From the NCBI GenBank assembly GCA_015501585.1, contig JADNRY010000061.1, forward strand, positions 124,001 to 188,000: a stretch of 64,000 nucleotides of DNA. Direction: 5' to 3'. This DNA is from Rhodocollybia butyracea. Its lineage: Eukaryota > Basidiomycota > Agaricomycetes > Agaricales > Omphalotaceae. Shown piece by piece: positions 37,567-49,407 of the stretch. The notes beneath the pieces are model-generated. The model saw only the letters and a program-made list of their open reading frames with translations. It was not told the origin of the DNA and did no database searches. Position 1 is the first letter of the stretch, and every line of letters starts with the position of its first letter. The position numbers and the translations under genes were made by a program.

Positions 37567-39421
37567 GGTCTTTGGAATAGCTCGAAGAGAGTGTAGTTAG
37601 CGCTTAATTCTTTTTACGAAGGCCTTATCAAAGAATTAAGCTGACAGAAAAGTGGAGCGTTACTATCGACGACGAGTATGTATATACCGAAGCGCTCGGT
37701 TCGGTTTACGATCATATATATCCCAGACAAGGTCCCTTCATACCCCATTTCATCTGAGGAATTACCGGGACCTGCCCATCAAACCAAGACAGTTCAAGTT
37801 CAACACAAGAACAAGGCATTTTCCTGTCCTCGAAAGTGAAAAGCTGTAGGTTTTCTTTAAGTCCGGCATACGTGGGTCACAGTTTCGCAAGTCGCCCGTC
37901 ACAGCCCGCCACCGTCGTTCATACCTTTGCGGGGGTAATGCGGTAGATTGCGATCCATCAAAAGGTAAATTAAATTAATGCCTTGGCAATATTGAAATTT
38001 TTTGTGGGTCAATTTGTTTCCGTTTATCTCTACCAAAACTTTCGCAGTTGGATTTGCTGGAAAATGCGACCTCCGGGGTTCACTTTCGTATACAACGATG
38101 CTGCGCGAATGTAGCCATTAATCGCACTTCACTGCAGTCTAGCTGGTATAACTTGAACACCCCTATAGTTCGATCTTGAGCCGTTTGATATTCGATTCAT
38201 ACCAAGGTTGACTGCGGAGAGCCGGGGCGATACGCGTCAAGTTAGGGCGATAGAGGGTGAAAGGTGAAAGGTGGTCTAAGCTGGTGTTCTGGTAGAATCA
38301 TATATGTAGCGTAGTTAATCCGCGTTTGGTTGCTCTCGTCGAAGAGCTAGAGCAGTGGGACCCACAGCTATCAATCACGAAGACTCCTGATGATAGACGC
38401 CGGCCCGTAACGCCGGATCGATTTAAGACTCGGAAAATCATAAGCGAATCAGTGGCAATTACCTATACTTTCAGGTTTCCATAAGTATGCTCAGGAAATC
38501 GTCCTATAACAACCTGTTTTTTTTGTGAGCCGGAAATGAACGCCGTTTTGTATATGGTAGCAATAAACGAGAAACTGGTTTTACTGTTCTGAGAACGAGG
38601 GTCCAAGTTGAAATCTCCGTGTACCAGTGGAGCAAAGGAACCTTTTAAGCTGCTAAGTATGTAGCTATTAAAATGGTCGTCAGGTTCTATGTACGTAGCT
38701 ACTTACGAATGCATGGAGAAAAAAGCGGAGCCGCCTCTCCAAACATAGTAACTTACAACTACCTATGTACCTATTCATACGGAGGGACGCATGTGAGTCT
38801 ATTACGGTACACTTCTTGTACAAGTGGTGTACGTTGACCCTGGGCACTTGTCCGAAACGTAAGTCTTCATCGCTACTTACTTAGTAGCTCCAGTGGTGTG
38901 CGTGGAGCAATGTAGAGACGAGTGGCATGGTCCCCGCGCATGGTCCCGTGCACTTTGCGAGCATACATAGATTGTCTAATCCAGGGAGGTGACCGTAAAA
39001 GTTCCTCCTGGTGAAAGGCTTTTACGCAGTGTGCGGGGGGCTTAGTCCTTAACAGATCCCGGAGCGATGTTCCACGATGCACTGATGGAAGAATTGCAGC
39101 GAGCGATGGATAACGGCAACGATGAGCTGTCGCACGAACTTTCAAAAAACAGAACCACGATGATAGCTATATTCGCCGAACTTCGTGATCCTCCATTGAC
39201 CAAAAACCATGATTTATAAATTGTCGGCTCACCGAGGGCTGCAAACCTCAGGAAACACCGTAAACATAACATAACATTATCAACACGTTATGAATAGCTT
39301 ATCACAGAAGCGAATGGTCGGAAAATTCGAATATAACCAAGGTGGTTACGAGTATTAGTATGGTAAAAGCTGGTCGTTGGAGATTGGACTTACATACCAA
39401 TATGATCAATGATTGTCTAAG
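37567..39421. other. 1.85 kb intergenic region upstream of the Pls/PosA-like gene
   Basis: No supported exon on either strand. Short AT-rich repeats of GTAGCTA/TACCTA type occur near 38650-38790. Presumed to hold the promoter of the megaenzyme and the terminator of the thioesterase gene. Confidence 0.45.
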
Positions 39422-40484
39422 TCATGGCTTTGTATTCTGTGGAGCAAAGGAGGATGACCGAAGATACGGCTCCCAAACAGCATCAAAATACTCTTTCCCA
39501 GGTATACACTTGCGTAGCCGTTCATAATCGTACCAAACAAGAGCTTCTGAACAGTGTGCGACGAAGGCTTGTTGTGTTACGGAGAAGGCCGAGGAAGTGA
39601 GAAGGAGGACTGCAGGGTCGGGCGGTTTAACACCTTCCTGTTGAGAGTTAGGTGATAATTCCGGCTGAATTGGCTTGTGGGATATGAGGAGCTGCATTCC
39701 AATATTAGCATTCCAAAAGACGGAAGACCGATGGGTCCAGAATATAGTACTCACGGTATCGGGGTAAGTAACCGGACGGCGATAATTGATGTTGAGCGAC
39801 TTGATGATTAACGAGATCCCTTTTCCCTTGAGTAATGCTTCGGCCTTGCTGGGTCCACCGAGACGCTGTCCTAGATGTACCATCCAGTGGATGCGACTCT
39901 AAAAGACATTATTCAGAAGGAGGGTGAGAGGAGGGGCATGGAAGCCCAAGTGAGATCTGGCGTACCGATTCAAAGTAACGAACTACAATGAGGAAAATAA
40001 GCATAATGGAGTGAGCCTGAGCGTTCACATGGCGTACCATATCGGACGTTATTAACATGCCTTCACATTGTCACGAATAAACAGGTCAGAATCACACTCA
40101 GATATTTTCAACTAACTGGAAAGGATCCTGGTCTCCCCAAGCAACCGGCTGTTCCCATATCGAAGGTCGATGAAATCCTGCTTCAGCGAGCTTCGTGCGA
40201 CCTTGTTCTAGAAGTTGGTCAAAAGAAAGTGACGAATTAGATTGTTCTTGGGTCATTTCTTGGATATCTTCTGGTGACGCAGGGCCTTGTGTACCAGGAG
40301 CCAAGTAGAATGGAGATGACGGGTCACGGAAGGCTGCTTGAAGTGCCTGTAATACGGGATACTTGTCAGAGGATCCAATACGAGATTCTTGGTGAGAGAA
40401 CCTTGATACTGTTGTGTCTTTGCTGTTGCCATTGGAGAATTCGGGTCGGGCGCGACGAGAAACGAAGAAATAACATGAACGCAC
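39422..40484 (-). CDS. Hotdog-fold thioesterase (4HBT family)
   Basis: Probable acyl-CoA thioesterase. The N-terminal exon (start uncertain, 40484 taken) is basic and could target mitochondria. It then reads YPVLQALQAAFRDPSSPFY and SIWEQPVAWGDQDPF. Small exons give QHVNNVRYVRYFES, the substrate-binding motif of 4-hydroxybenzoyl-CoA-thioesterase-like proteins, then SRIHWMVHLGQRLGG, LNINYRRPVTYPDT, and LLISHKPIQP. The frame ends SSFAPQNTKP at 39422. Splice sites include a clear GTGAGT..GCAG intron after YPDT. It lies 1.85 kb upstream of, and on the same strand as, the Pls/PosA-like megaenzyme. Confidence 0.78.
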
Positions 40485-40923
40485 AGAAGCAAAAATCGGC
40501 TAAACCGGGACGAGATTGCCGGAGTTTGAACTTGTTTGGCTTTTAATTTTAGCTTTTGTCCATAAGTACAACGCCACTGTGGTCGACAAAATCACAAAGA
40601 GATGGACATGCAGTTGCTGGAATATCTGCTGCATCCTCAGGATCCAATCCAGAAACGAAACCGTCAAGTTGCAGTTAGTCGAGTAGTGTCGCGATTCTCA
40701 CAGCAAGCTTTTTACGCATCAAGCCGGTCCAAGCTGTAGATATCAGATCCAATTACAGCTTTTTCAGCTTTTCCTTCCAGGCGAGTACTTTGATCCGGGA
40801 TGTAGATGAATTTTTGGCTTTGATCTATACTTCGTACCGAGAAATGTTCGATCTCAAAAGCAGAAAGACCATTCCTACATCCGGATGGAGTTTGGTTTGT
40901 TTGGCTGGAGCTTCTGTCAACAC
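40485..40923. other. Divergent promoter region
   Basis: Between the thioesterase gene and the TATA box of the secreted His/Asp protein gene. No exon seen. Confidence 0.4.
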
Positions 40924-40931
40924 TATAAAGG
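40924..40931 (+). promoter_or_regulatory. TATA box of the His/Asp-repeat gene
   Basis: TATAAAGG about 155 bases before the ATG at 41079. A pyrimidine-rich leader follows, as in highly expressed fungal genes. Confidence 0.5.
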
Positions 40932-41078
40932 GGAGGTTTCCTCGCCAACTTTTCTTTCTTCCCTACCTTCATCATCTCTGATCCCGGTGATCTTTTTTCT
41001 TCTACATTTCTATCTCCACGCAGGCTTCGTGCTACATTACTATTCTCCTTATCACTTTATTCATCGCTATTCATCGTC

Positions 41079-43064
41079 ATGACTGCCCTCAGCCCACGAT
41101 TCACTCTCCTCGCTGCTCTCCTTTCTCTTTCGCTCGTCTTGCACAACGCACCCTCCGTTGAAGCCGCCGCCATTGCCGTTCGCAATACCGATACTTCATC
41201 CGCTGGCACGCATCACAGGTCGACCAACACTGTCATTCCTCTTCCTCCTCGTGCCAAGGAACACAAAGTTAAGTCCGATAAGAAGAAATCCAAAGGCGAG
41301 ACGGAGAAATCAAAGAAGAAGACTCATAAGGACCACAAGGTAAGCAATCAGATTCATCTCGCCCTTTCCGCTGTGACTTCGTCTAATATATGCGCGTTAT
41401 TTCTTCAGCGAGACGAATTATTCGAAAACGGATCATTTGAAGGCATTAATCTCGATATCCAGCTCGAACGTCGAGGCGAACAAGCTCATTTCCATACTCG
41501 CCGTCGTCCTCATGGCAAACTCGTAAGTTTCGACTTTTCTTGTCTCTATCGTATTCTCTGCGTTCTGTCGTATGCTATCCTCATCGTCCTTTCTACGCTG
41601 GTTATCTTCCTTCTCTCTCGTCTCTACTCTTTTCACCGTTCACATCGCATATTGATTTTCTCTTCCAGGTCCATTCCCGCCGCCATGATGATCACGGCCA
41701 CCGTCACGACCATGACCATGACCATGATCACGACCGCGACCACCATCATCGCCGGGATGACCACGACCACGACCATGATCACGAACACCATCATGACCAT
41801 CGTCGGGACGCGCGTGATCACCATGACCACGACGACCACGACCACGACCATGACCACGACCACGACCACGACACGACCACGATCACGACCACGACCACGA
41901 CGACCACGATCACGATCATGACCATCGTAAGCCCTTCACGTAAATAATTTGCTAAATCTAACTGTTCAATAGGTTCTCTGCAAGCTCGTCGTGTTTCGCG
42001 GTTGCGCCCTCATCCTCGGAGTTTCGAGAAACGCGCTCAATCCTCGCCGGGATACATCGATATTGATGTCAGTCATTGTCCAACTCATTGTCTTCTCATA
42101 TTCATTTTTTCCCTAGAGTGACGGCAAAAGAATTGCATCATTGGACTGGAACCAGACCAACCGGACGTACAGCATCAGCGAGACAGAAGCTACCACCTTC
42201 ACTATGTTCATGGACCAGGGCTCCTCAGTCGTCAAATTTGAATGCAACGACATTGCTGGCGGTGGCTGTCTCACATACAGATACAACAGTTCCGATAGCA
42301 TGACCTGCCAACCTGCATCTAACGCTGCCTGTTCGGGCCAGGACTTCTTATTCAACTCTACATCCGGACAGGTCAATCCGATAGATTGTGACGCTACTCC
42401 GCAGGATGTGGATGACAACGTTGCCGGTTCATCCGATGGCGACGACACCGACTCCGTACAGATGGCCAGCATCAACGCCAGGGACTCGTCGCCAAGCTCG
42501 ACGGCTGACGTTACTATGGTTTTCAGACCTCTAGCTGGCAAAATGGAAGTAGAGGAGAACCCAGATTCGTTTACGTTCAATTCAACGACTACCGATTCGA
42601 ACTCCACGAGCACTTCTACAGCTGCAGAGACCTTTACGACTACGATCACAGTCACCTCCACTTCCACCGTCACTGCATCGTCCTCTGTTACCGTCGCTTC
42701 CGTCGCTGATTCCACTCCTTCCCCCACTCTCGCTGGAATGAAAGTTGAAGTCATTAACGATTTCTCCAACACGTCAGATGCCGCTCCAATATCAACTTCC
42801 TCGACAATGACCTCGACTTCTACTGCTGACCCTTCGTCATCGACTTCTACTGCCGCCCCTTCGTCATCGAGCTCAATAGATGCCGCCGCAGTCGCCTCAA
42901 GCATCGCTGCATCTGCTTCGTCCGGCTCTATGAATGCGTCTTCTGTCTCTGCCTCGGCCACTAGTTCCTCTGTTTCGTCTCCTTCCGCTGCTACCGAGTC
43001 TAGTGACACAACGAAGAAACGGTCGACGGCCCCATATACATGGCAGTTCAAGCGTCATGATTGA
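41079..43064 (+). CDS. Secreted His/Asp-repeat protein with Ser/Thr-rich tail
   Basis: Signal peptide MTALSPRFTLLAALLSLSL up to about SVEAA, then a Lys-rich linker. Two short exons follow (GSFEGINLDIQLERRGEQ; FHTRRRPHGKL), then an exon of alternating His-Asp codons (41669-41926). After another exon (SLQAR through SSPGYIDID), a Cys-containing globular segment (DGKRIASLDWNQTNRTYS, GGGCLTYRYNSS) leads into a long Ser/Thr-rich tail ending TWQFKRHD at 43064. Alternating His and Asp is typical of extracellular zinc or nickel binding regions. In this sequence the His-Asp frame slips by one base at about 41872, after which the tract reads as Thr. Only the His-Asp frame joins properly to the downstream exons. 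Role inferred as metal binding at the cell surface or outside. Confidence 0.7.
41685..41926 (+). repeat. GACCAC-type tandem repeat coding for His-Asp
   Basis: Degenerate hexamer tandem repeat (GACCAC/GATCAC/GACCAT) within an exon. A one-base irregularity lies at about 41872. Confidence 0.9.
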
Positions 43065-43200
43065 AAGTAGATATATTTGGGATCGGGATAAATGTAGCTA
43101 TTAGTGAACATCAAACAGTGATTTCCTGCGCAGCCACAGCTCTTTATAGCAATTCTGGATACGAACCAGTTCAGAAACGAATATCAAATAGTAAAACTGA

Positions 43201-43536
43201 TCAATGACTAGAGCCTGCTTCGACCTGCATTGACCTAAGTAAGACTCGCTGCGCTGCCAAGGCGGCCTGGGGCAGAGTTTTCGAGTACTGTGATTCATTC
43301 GTGGTCTGACTCTCTTCTGGTTCGGACTTCTTCTCGTTCATGGCTAGACTACATGTTCTAGTAAATGTAAAGACCACGATAAGAACCGTCTGTCGGAGAA
43401 GTGTCACATGTCACCAATGACACTTAGAAACATGTTGACTCGAACGTACCCATAATAAAGAGGGCTCTAGGGGGGATAATGACAACACCCGCTCGAAGTT
43501 GTAGAAATCTTGTAGAATTTCTTGGAGCGCTGTCAT
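43201..43536 (-). CDS. Small single-helix membrane protein, hypothetical
   Basis: Two exons joined by a GTACGT..GACAG intron give about 90 residues: MTALQEILQDFYNFERVLS, then a hydrophobic stretch around SLLW-TVLIVVFTFTRTCSLA, then a charged tail EKKSEPEESQTTNESQ and a stop at 43201. No family is recognised. Good splice sites and one plausible membrane helix are the only support. An in-frame extension upstream is possible. Confidence 0.4.
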
Positions 43537-44233
43537 TGTCCCTCGGTATCCAATGATTGCGATAGGCTGTAGTTGCGAGGATGGGCACGGCGGAAAAGGA
43601 GGAAAGAAGGATATACTTTTTTCATATTTCCGTGAGCCTGCTACTTGGAGGATTACTACTTCTAAGCTCAAATTGAAGCTTTTTATAGCGCTATTCTTAT
43701 AGTACATTTATATATATAGAATGAACCATTCTCAACCTGTAAAAACTGGTGGGCGCCTGAGATGGGTGCTCGACATGAGGTCCGGGCCGAGGGATGTGTC
43801 ACGTTACTACACTGCCGGTTTGTAGACCACACTCTACTGTGTCCTTCTTTGCCTTTCTTTGCTCGTAAACGAAGAGAGAGCACCCTATTCTGTCATCTCG
43901 TTGCCAGTATGATTCACACCCCAAAAAACCTCCTTCAGTTGACCGAAGTGAATATGCCGCGAGGAGATACAATCTTTCATCAGCCTATTCAACACAAGAT
44001 CATCCAATCATAATTGCGAGATTTTGAATGAAAGAGAGATAATTTTGCAGTTGCAGGCTGGAGTTTGCATAGAATATAATAAGTGGCGTTTCGCGCTAGC
44101 AGTGTTACAAGATTTTCTACCAGTATGTACATATCAAGCCTGCCTATAAACCGTCCTGCTGATTCAATAATTAATCGCTAGCAATTCCGACGTCTTCGTC
44201 CCTGGAATGCTTCTTGGCTGCGTTCGCCACTAG
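43537..44233. other. 5' flank of the DUF6533 array
   Basis: From about 43780 this stretch shares short blocks (GTTCTGTCATCTCGTTGCCAG-like) with the regions before copies 2-5, so the duplicated unit starts upstream of the genes themselves. Confidence 0.5.
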
Positions 44234-44314
44234 ATATATATGCCAACGTGAACGAGGTTGCCACACCGTTGAATTTGGTCCACACTTGCTCCTCCACCTT
44301 ACTCGCAAGACGAT

Positions 44315-45671
44315 AATGCACATCCGACTTGGAGCTGCTGGTGAGCTAACGTCCTTTCAAGAGCCACTATCCACTAAACACTTCATGGATCAAGTATTGG
44401 GCTTGGTGGCCACAGGATGCGATGTTGTTATCACCATGCGAGGGGAAATGCAATTTATCTGGAAGTAAGCCTCAAGTCACGTTCCTCGATGTCCTGTTGA
44501 GGCTAACGGCTATTTTCAGAAAACCCCTGCGCATAACGTTTGTACGATGTCTTTTCGTTTTGATGCGATATATCCCGATCGCCCTCCATATGTATGTTGA
44601 ATAATTCTTTTCAGAGGTTGACAACAATTCGAATCACTGATTAGAATGCTATAGAAGCAACATTATTCTTACAAGTATATGGCTAGATGGCACTGAGCAG
44701 ATTTCAGAACATCGTTGCAGGATTATGATGATTTTCCGGCTTCTCGCATTCTCTACCATGCTTATGTTACTTGAATTAGTTCTTATACTTCGAGGTCCGT
44801 CCAAAAATTTAAAGTTTGTGACTTTTCTCTCTGATATTCAATCTCCTAGTCTACGCCCTATATGATCGAAGTTGGGCGGTGGGCGTATCTCTTTTGCTTC
44901 TGCTTATGTCAAGAATTACTTCATCAGCCTATAGCGTCCATGATCACCTACTGCGGTCCCCAGAGAAGATTAAGTTTATCGGCCATTGCGTTCCGAGTGT
45001 CAATTTTGACGATGGTCGTAATGTGGTCTGGGTGCTTTCGTTCGTCACTGTAAATATGTTTTTCAACGTCTATCTAAGGAAGCAACGCTAGGTGTGGTGT
45101 ATTAATCGTTCAGTCGGTGATCATTATCCTGGCCCTGAAGCGCACCGTGTGGGACTTTCGCCAGTATTCTCACTCATTGTTCTCTGTCTTGAACAAAGAT
45201 GGTCTGAAAGTGTTCAGCGTTATTTTTGGTAACAGATCAGTCTATTCATTTCCGGAACGCATATATTAACTTATTTTTATCAATAGTGGCAGTAGTTGCA
45301 ACAACCCTGACCTCGATAAAGAAAGGAGTGAATCTTTATTTTTTCATATTTCCGTGAGTTGTGTAACTGCCAGGGGATTCAGCCATCACTGAATGACGCT
45401 ACATACTTCTAGGCTTTTCATATCAATAATTTCCGCTGCGGTACATGCTTTTTGTCATTTGAATATAGTACATCTAACTTTGCGCTTTCAGGGGTGTCAC
45501 ACCATTCTCAATCTGCAGAGATTGGAATCGGAATTGGCAGATGCAGATGGAAACTCATCTGAGCACAAGAGAGATATTGAATTGACTACTATCAGCAATG
45601 TGGATATAGCAACCTGGGATGCACCATGGGATGCAAGGACGTTTCGGATAATTGAAGATGAAACCATTTAA
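44315..45671 (+). CDS. DUF6533 membrane protein, copy 1
   Basis: Member of the Agaricomycete DUF6533 family of multi-helix membrane proteins of unknown function. Exons read by eye: MHIRLGAAGELTSFQEPL, VLGLVATGCDVVITMRGEM and FIWK, KPLRITFVRCLFVLMRYIP, SNIILTSIWLDGTEQISE, and RIMMIFRLLAFSTMLMLLE. Next come VYALYDRSWAVGVSLLLLLM, LALKRTVWDFRQYSHSLFS plus VLNKDGLKVF, VAVVATTLTSIKKGVNLYF and LFISIISAA. The last exon, GCHTILNLQRLESEL, ends DEDETI-like at 45671. RDGL-type NKDGL and the C-terminal GC-TILNL are family landmarks. All exons appear open. An ATATATAT box lies about 75 bases before the ATG. A GTGAG site inside the first exon could start an in-frame intron. Confidence 0.72.
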
Positions 45672-46144
45672 GCAAGACGCAGGCCCGCAGAGCTCGAGAA
45701 ATGACGGTGAAATGAAGCTTACTACTGCTACTATTGACAACATGAACAGCACGGGATGCAAGGAGATGCCGATGAGTGGATGATAGTGAATGATACCGTT
45801 GAAGCAAGACCTGGGCCCTTCTGTAGGGATGTGTCACGATATTAATGGTGGACGGAACTGCCAGTTTAAACACAGAGAGCAATAAGCACCATGTTCTGTC
45901 ATCTCGTTGCCAGTGTTACGGGATTTTCTACCAGCTACTCAAACATTTGTACATATCATGGCTGTCTACAAGCTGTCCTGCTGATTCAATACGTAGTAAA
46001 TGTAATTCGGACGTCTTCGTCCCTGGGATCCTTCTTCTGGGTTCGCCACTGCTCGCCACTGGGTATATATATCCCAACGCGAATGAGGTTGCCATGCTAG
46101 GCCGACACTCGCTCTTCCACCTTACTCTTGACCTCCAGACGAGA
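45672..46144. other. Spacer between DUF6533 copies 1 and 2
   Basis: Holds an 8-base tandem CGCCACTG duplication and a TATATATAT box about 80 bases before copy 2. Both are shared with copy 3. Confidence 0.6.
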
Positions 46145-47489
46145 ATGCACATCCGGCTTGGAGCTGCAGGTGAGTTAACATCCTTCCAGGCTTCACTATC
46201 CACTAAATACTTCATGATTCAAGTATTGGGCTTGGTGGCCACAGGATGCGATATTGTTATTACTATGCGAGGGGAAATGCGATACATTTGGAAGTAAGCA
46301 AGTCACGTTGATGGCCAGTTGACACTAATCTTGCGCTGCCTGCAATTTTAAGAAAACCCCTGCGCACAACGTTTGTACGATGCCTGTTCGTTTGGATGCG
46401 ATATCTCCCAATCGCACTTCATATGTACGTAAAACGATTCTTATCGGAGGTTAACAACAACTTATCAGGATGCTGTAGTATTAACATTGTTCTTACAAGA
46501 TTATGGCTAGATGATGCTCAGCAGGTTTCAGAACATCGTTGCAGGATTCTTATGATTTTCCAGCTTCTCACATTCACTATCATGCTTATGTTACTTGAAT
46601 TGGTTCTTGTACTTCGAGGTCCGTCCAGAAACATAGTTTGTGGCTTCTATCTTTGATATCCAATCTTCTAGTTTACGCCCTATATGACCGAAGTCGGGCA
46701 GTGGGCATATTTCTTTTGCTTATGCTTATGTCAAGAATCACTTCATCCACCTATAGTGTCTATGATCACGTACTGCGATCCCCAGAGAAGATTGGGTTTC
46801 TTGACTATTGTGTCCCCAGTATCAATCTCAAAGATGCTGATAATATGGTCTCGGTGCTTGCGTTCGTCCGTGTTGATATGTTTTTCAGTATTTCTCTGAG
46901 GAAGAAACACTACTTAGATGTGGTGTATTGATCGTTCAGTCGGTAATCATTGCCCTGTCCATGAAGCGCACTACGTGGGACTTTCGCCGGTATTCTCATC
47001 ATTCGTTATTCTCTGTTTTGAACAAAGATGGTCTGAAAGTGTTCTGCGCTATTGGTGGTGAGAGAATAGTCCGCTCATTTCCAGAAATATTGACGTATGA
47101 TCAATAGTGGCAGTAGTTGCAACAATCGTGACCTCAGCGATAAAAAGAGTGAATCCACATTTTTTCATATTTCCGTGAGTTGTATGACCGCAAGGGATTC
47201 AGCTATTACTGAATGACTCTGCTTCCAGGATTTTTATACCATTGATATGTGCTGCGGTACATATTCATTGACATTTGGATACTTATAGCCTCTAAAATTG
47301 CGCTTTCAGGGATGCCACACCATTCTCAATCTGCAGAGGTTGGAATCGGAATTGGCAGGTGCAGATGGGAGCTCGTCTGAGCAAAAGAGAGATATCGAAT
47401 TGACTACTATCGGCAATGTGAATATAACAACCTGGGATGCACCATGGGACGCAAGGACGTTTCGGATAATTGAAGATGAAACCTTCTGA
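46145..47489 (+). CDS. DUF6533 membrane protein, copy 2
   Basis: Same exon pattern as copy 1: MHIRLGAAGELTSFQASL, VLGLVATGCDIVITMRGEM, KPLRTTFVRCLFVWMRYLP, INIVLTRLWLDDAQQ, RILMIFQLLTFTIMLMLLE, VYALYDRSRAVGIFLLLML, SVIIALSMKRTTWDFRRYS, VAVVATIVTSAIKRVN and GCHTILNLQRLESELAG, ending IIEDETF at 47489. Every exon is open. The intron after exon 2 starts GTACGT and ends TGTAG, which restores frame. This is the copy most similar to copy 3, so those two are probably the latest duplication. Confidence 0.72.
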
Positions 47490-47741
47490 GCAAGACGCAG
47501 GACCGCCAAGCCAGAGGAATGACAGTGAAATGAAGCTTATTACTACTAATATCGACAATATAAACAGCATGGGATGCAAAGACGATGCCGATGAGTGGAT
47601 GATAGTGGTTAGAGCAAGACCTAAGCCCTTCTGGAGGGATGTGTCACGATACTAATGGTGGTCGGAACTGCCAGTTTGTATGGTTCCTTCCTGTCCTTAA
47701 ACACAGAGAGCAATATGCACCATGTTCTGTCATCTCGTTGC

Positions 47742-49173
47742 TGATACCGGATCTATATTTTTTAAACATGGCTGGACATGTCCAACGCGATTTGAACAAG
47801 TTTAAAAACTTCATTTAAATGAGCTATTGGACTGTTCTCGTGCATAGCTTCCAGTCCCACTTTGCTTACTCTATTTTAAACAGAAATTTAAATCCGTAAA
47901 TTAAACAACTACTTAAATCAGTAAACATCAAGCAGTTTAAATGTCACGCTCAACATACGGTTGGTATTGAACGTACATTTTAAACACCATGCATTTAAAC
48001 AAAATTCTTTAAATATACGAAGACATTTAAATCTCACCTTTGAACAAAAATCGAACAGAGATCGAACATCTTGTTCTGAATATGAGCACAACGCTGGACG
48101 GATGCATGGGGACAGGGACTCAGACATCTGCGTGGTAAAGCATTTGAATCATGTCGGATCTCCTGTTGTGAAGCATGACAGCGCACCTTATCAAATATTT
48201 CACTCTTGTTGAATTCGGGCATGCACTTGCCGGATTAGCGATATACTCTAACTCACAAAAGGTTGAGTAACCATTAGGGCCAGCGCAGATGCATGCGGCT
48301 CACGATCGTGCAATGGTTGTCGGCGAGCTTGGGATAGTGGTCAGATAGTGGTGGTGGTGAGAGAACAAGAGGCAAGTTACTTTCAATCAGTTGGCCACCG
48401 AACAATAGATAATGGATGGCCCAAGCTTTGAATGACAAATAAGAGTCGCCCAGGCTTGCACATGACCGTGTAATTGGCCATTGTCTATTGTTCGCATTTG
48501 AAGGTACTTGGCTCTTTTTCTCTCACCACCACCACCACCACTATCCAACATTCGACCACTATCCCAAGTTTGCCGACAGCTGTCACATGAGCCGCATGCA
48601 TCCGCACTGGCCCTAACGGCGGTACTCAACTACTCAACCTTTCGTGAGTTAGATTCTATAGCTGCGCATGCCGCTGCCAAGTGCACACCCGAATTCCAAC
48701 ACGAGCGAGATATCTTATAAGGTGTGCTGTTGTGCTTCAAAGAAGGAGATCTGGCATTCAAATGCTTTACCACACAGATGTCCGAGTCCCCATGCATCTG
48801 TTCAGTGCTGTGTTCACAGAAAAAGATGTTTGACTCAGATCTCTGCTCAATCTTTTGTTCAAAGGTGGGATTTAAATGTTGTAAGTACATTCAAGGAATT
48901 CGTGTAAAGCACGGTGTTTAAAATGTTCGTTTAATACCACTGACCATATGTAGACTGTGACTTGTAAATTTGCTTGATAGTTTACTGATTTAAGTACTTG
49001 TTTAATTTACGGATTTAAATGCCTGTTTAAACTTGAAGTCACGGTAGAGTAAACAAAGTGGGACTGTAAGCTATGCACAAGAACATGAATCCTCATTTAA
49101 ATGAAGCTTTAAACCTGTTTAAATAGCGTTGGACATGTCCAGCCATGTTTAAAAAATATAGACCCGGTTTCTC
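47742..49173. mobile_element. Foldback (long inverted-repeat) element, 1.43 kb
   Basis: Two arms of about 650-690 bases are diverged reverse complements of each other around a centre near 48450. The ends read TATATTTTTTAAACATGGCT on the left and its complement on the right. The octamer CTCGTTGC occurs directly outside both ends (47734-47741 and 49174-49181), a target-site duplication. Copy 2's upstream region shows the uninterrupted target. No transposase is encoded, so it is non-autonomous. Eight to nine duplicated bases with long inverted repeats fit hAT- or Mutator-like foldbacks. Confidence 0.85.
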
Positions 49174-49407
49174 CTCGTTGCCAGTGTTTCGGGATTTTCT
49201 ACACATTTGTACATATCATGGCTGTCTACAAGGCTGTCCTGCTGATTCAATACGTAGTAAATGTAATTCGGACGTCTTCGTCCCTGGGATCCTTCTTCTG
49301 GGTTCGCCACTGCTCGCCACTGGGTATATATCCAACGCGAATGAGGTTGCTATGCTTAGGTAGGCCGACACTTGCTCTTCCACCTTACTCTTGACCTCCA
49401 GACGAGA

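Noticed and set aside
38873..39272. Short minus-strand frames downstream of the thioesterase
   Set aside because: No splice sites linking them and no domain.
41633..41869. Minus-strand poly-Val/Met frame
   Set aside because: Complement of the His-Asp repeat; no independent support.
42113..43051. 312-residue minus-strand open frame
   Set aside because: Antisense shadow of the Ser/Thr-rich exon of the secreted protein; Val/Glu-rich composition is what the complement of Ser/Thr codons gives.
44340..44398. Definite intron in the first exon of the DUF6533 genes
   Set aside because: GTGAG..AAG borders exist, but the segment is a multiple of three and also reads well as the family's N-terminus, so it was left undecided rather than annotated.
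47961..48907. Open frames within the foldback element
   Set aside because: Each has a mirror frame in the other arm; they follow from the inverted repeat and show no domain.
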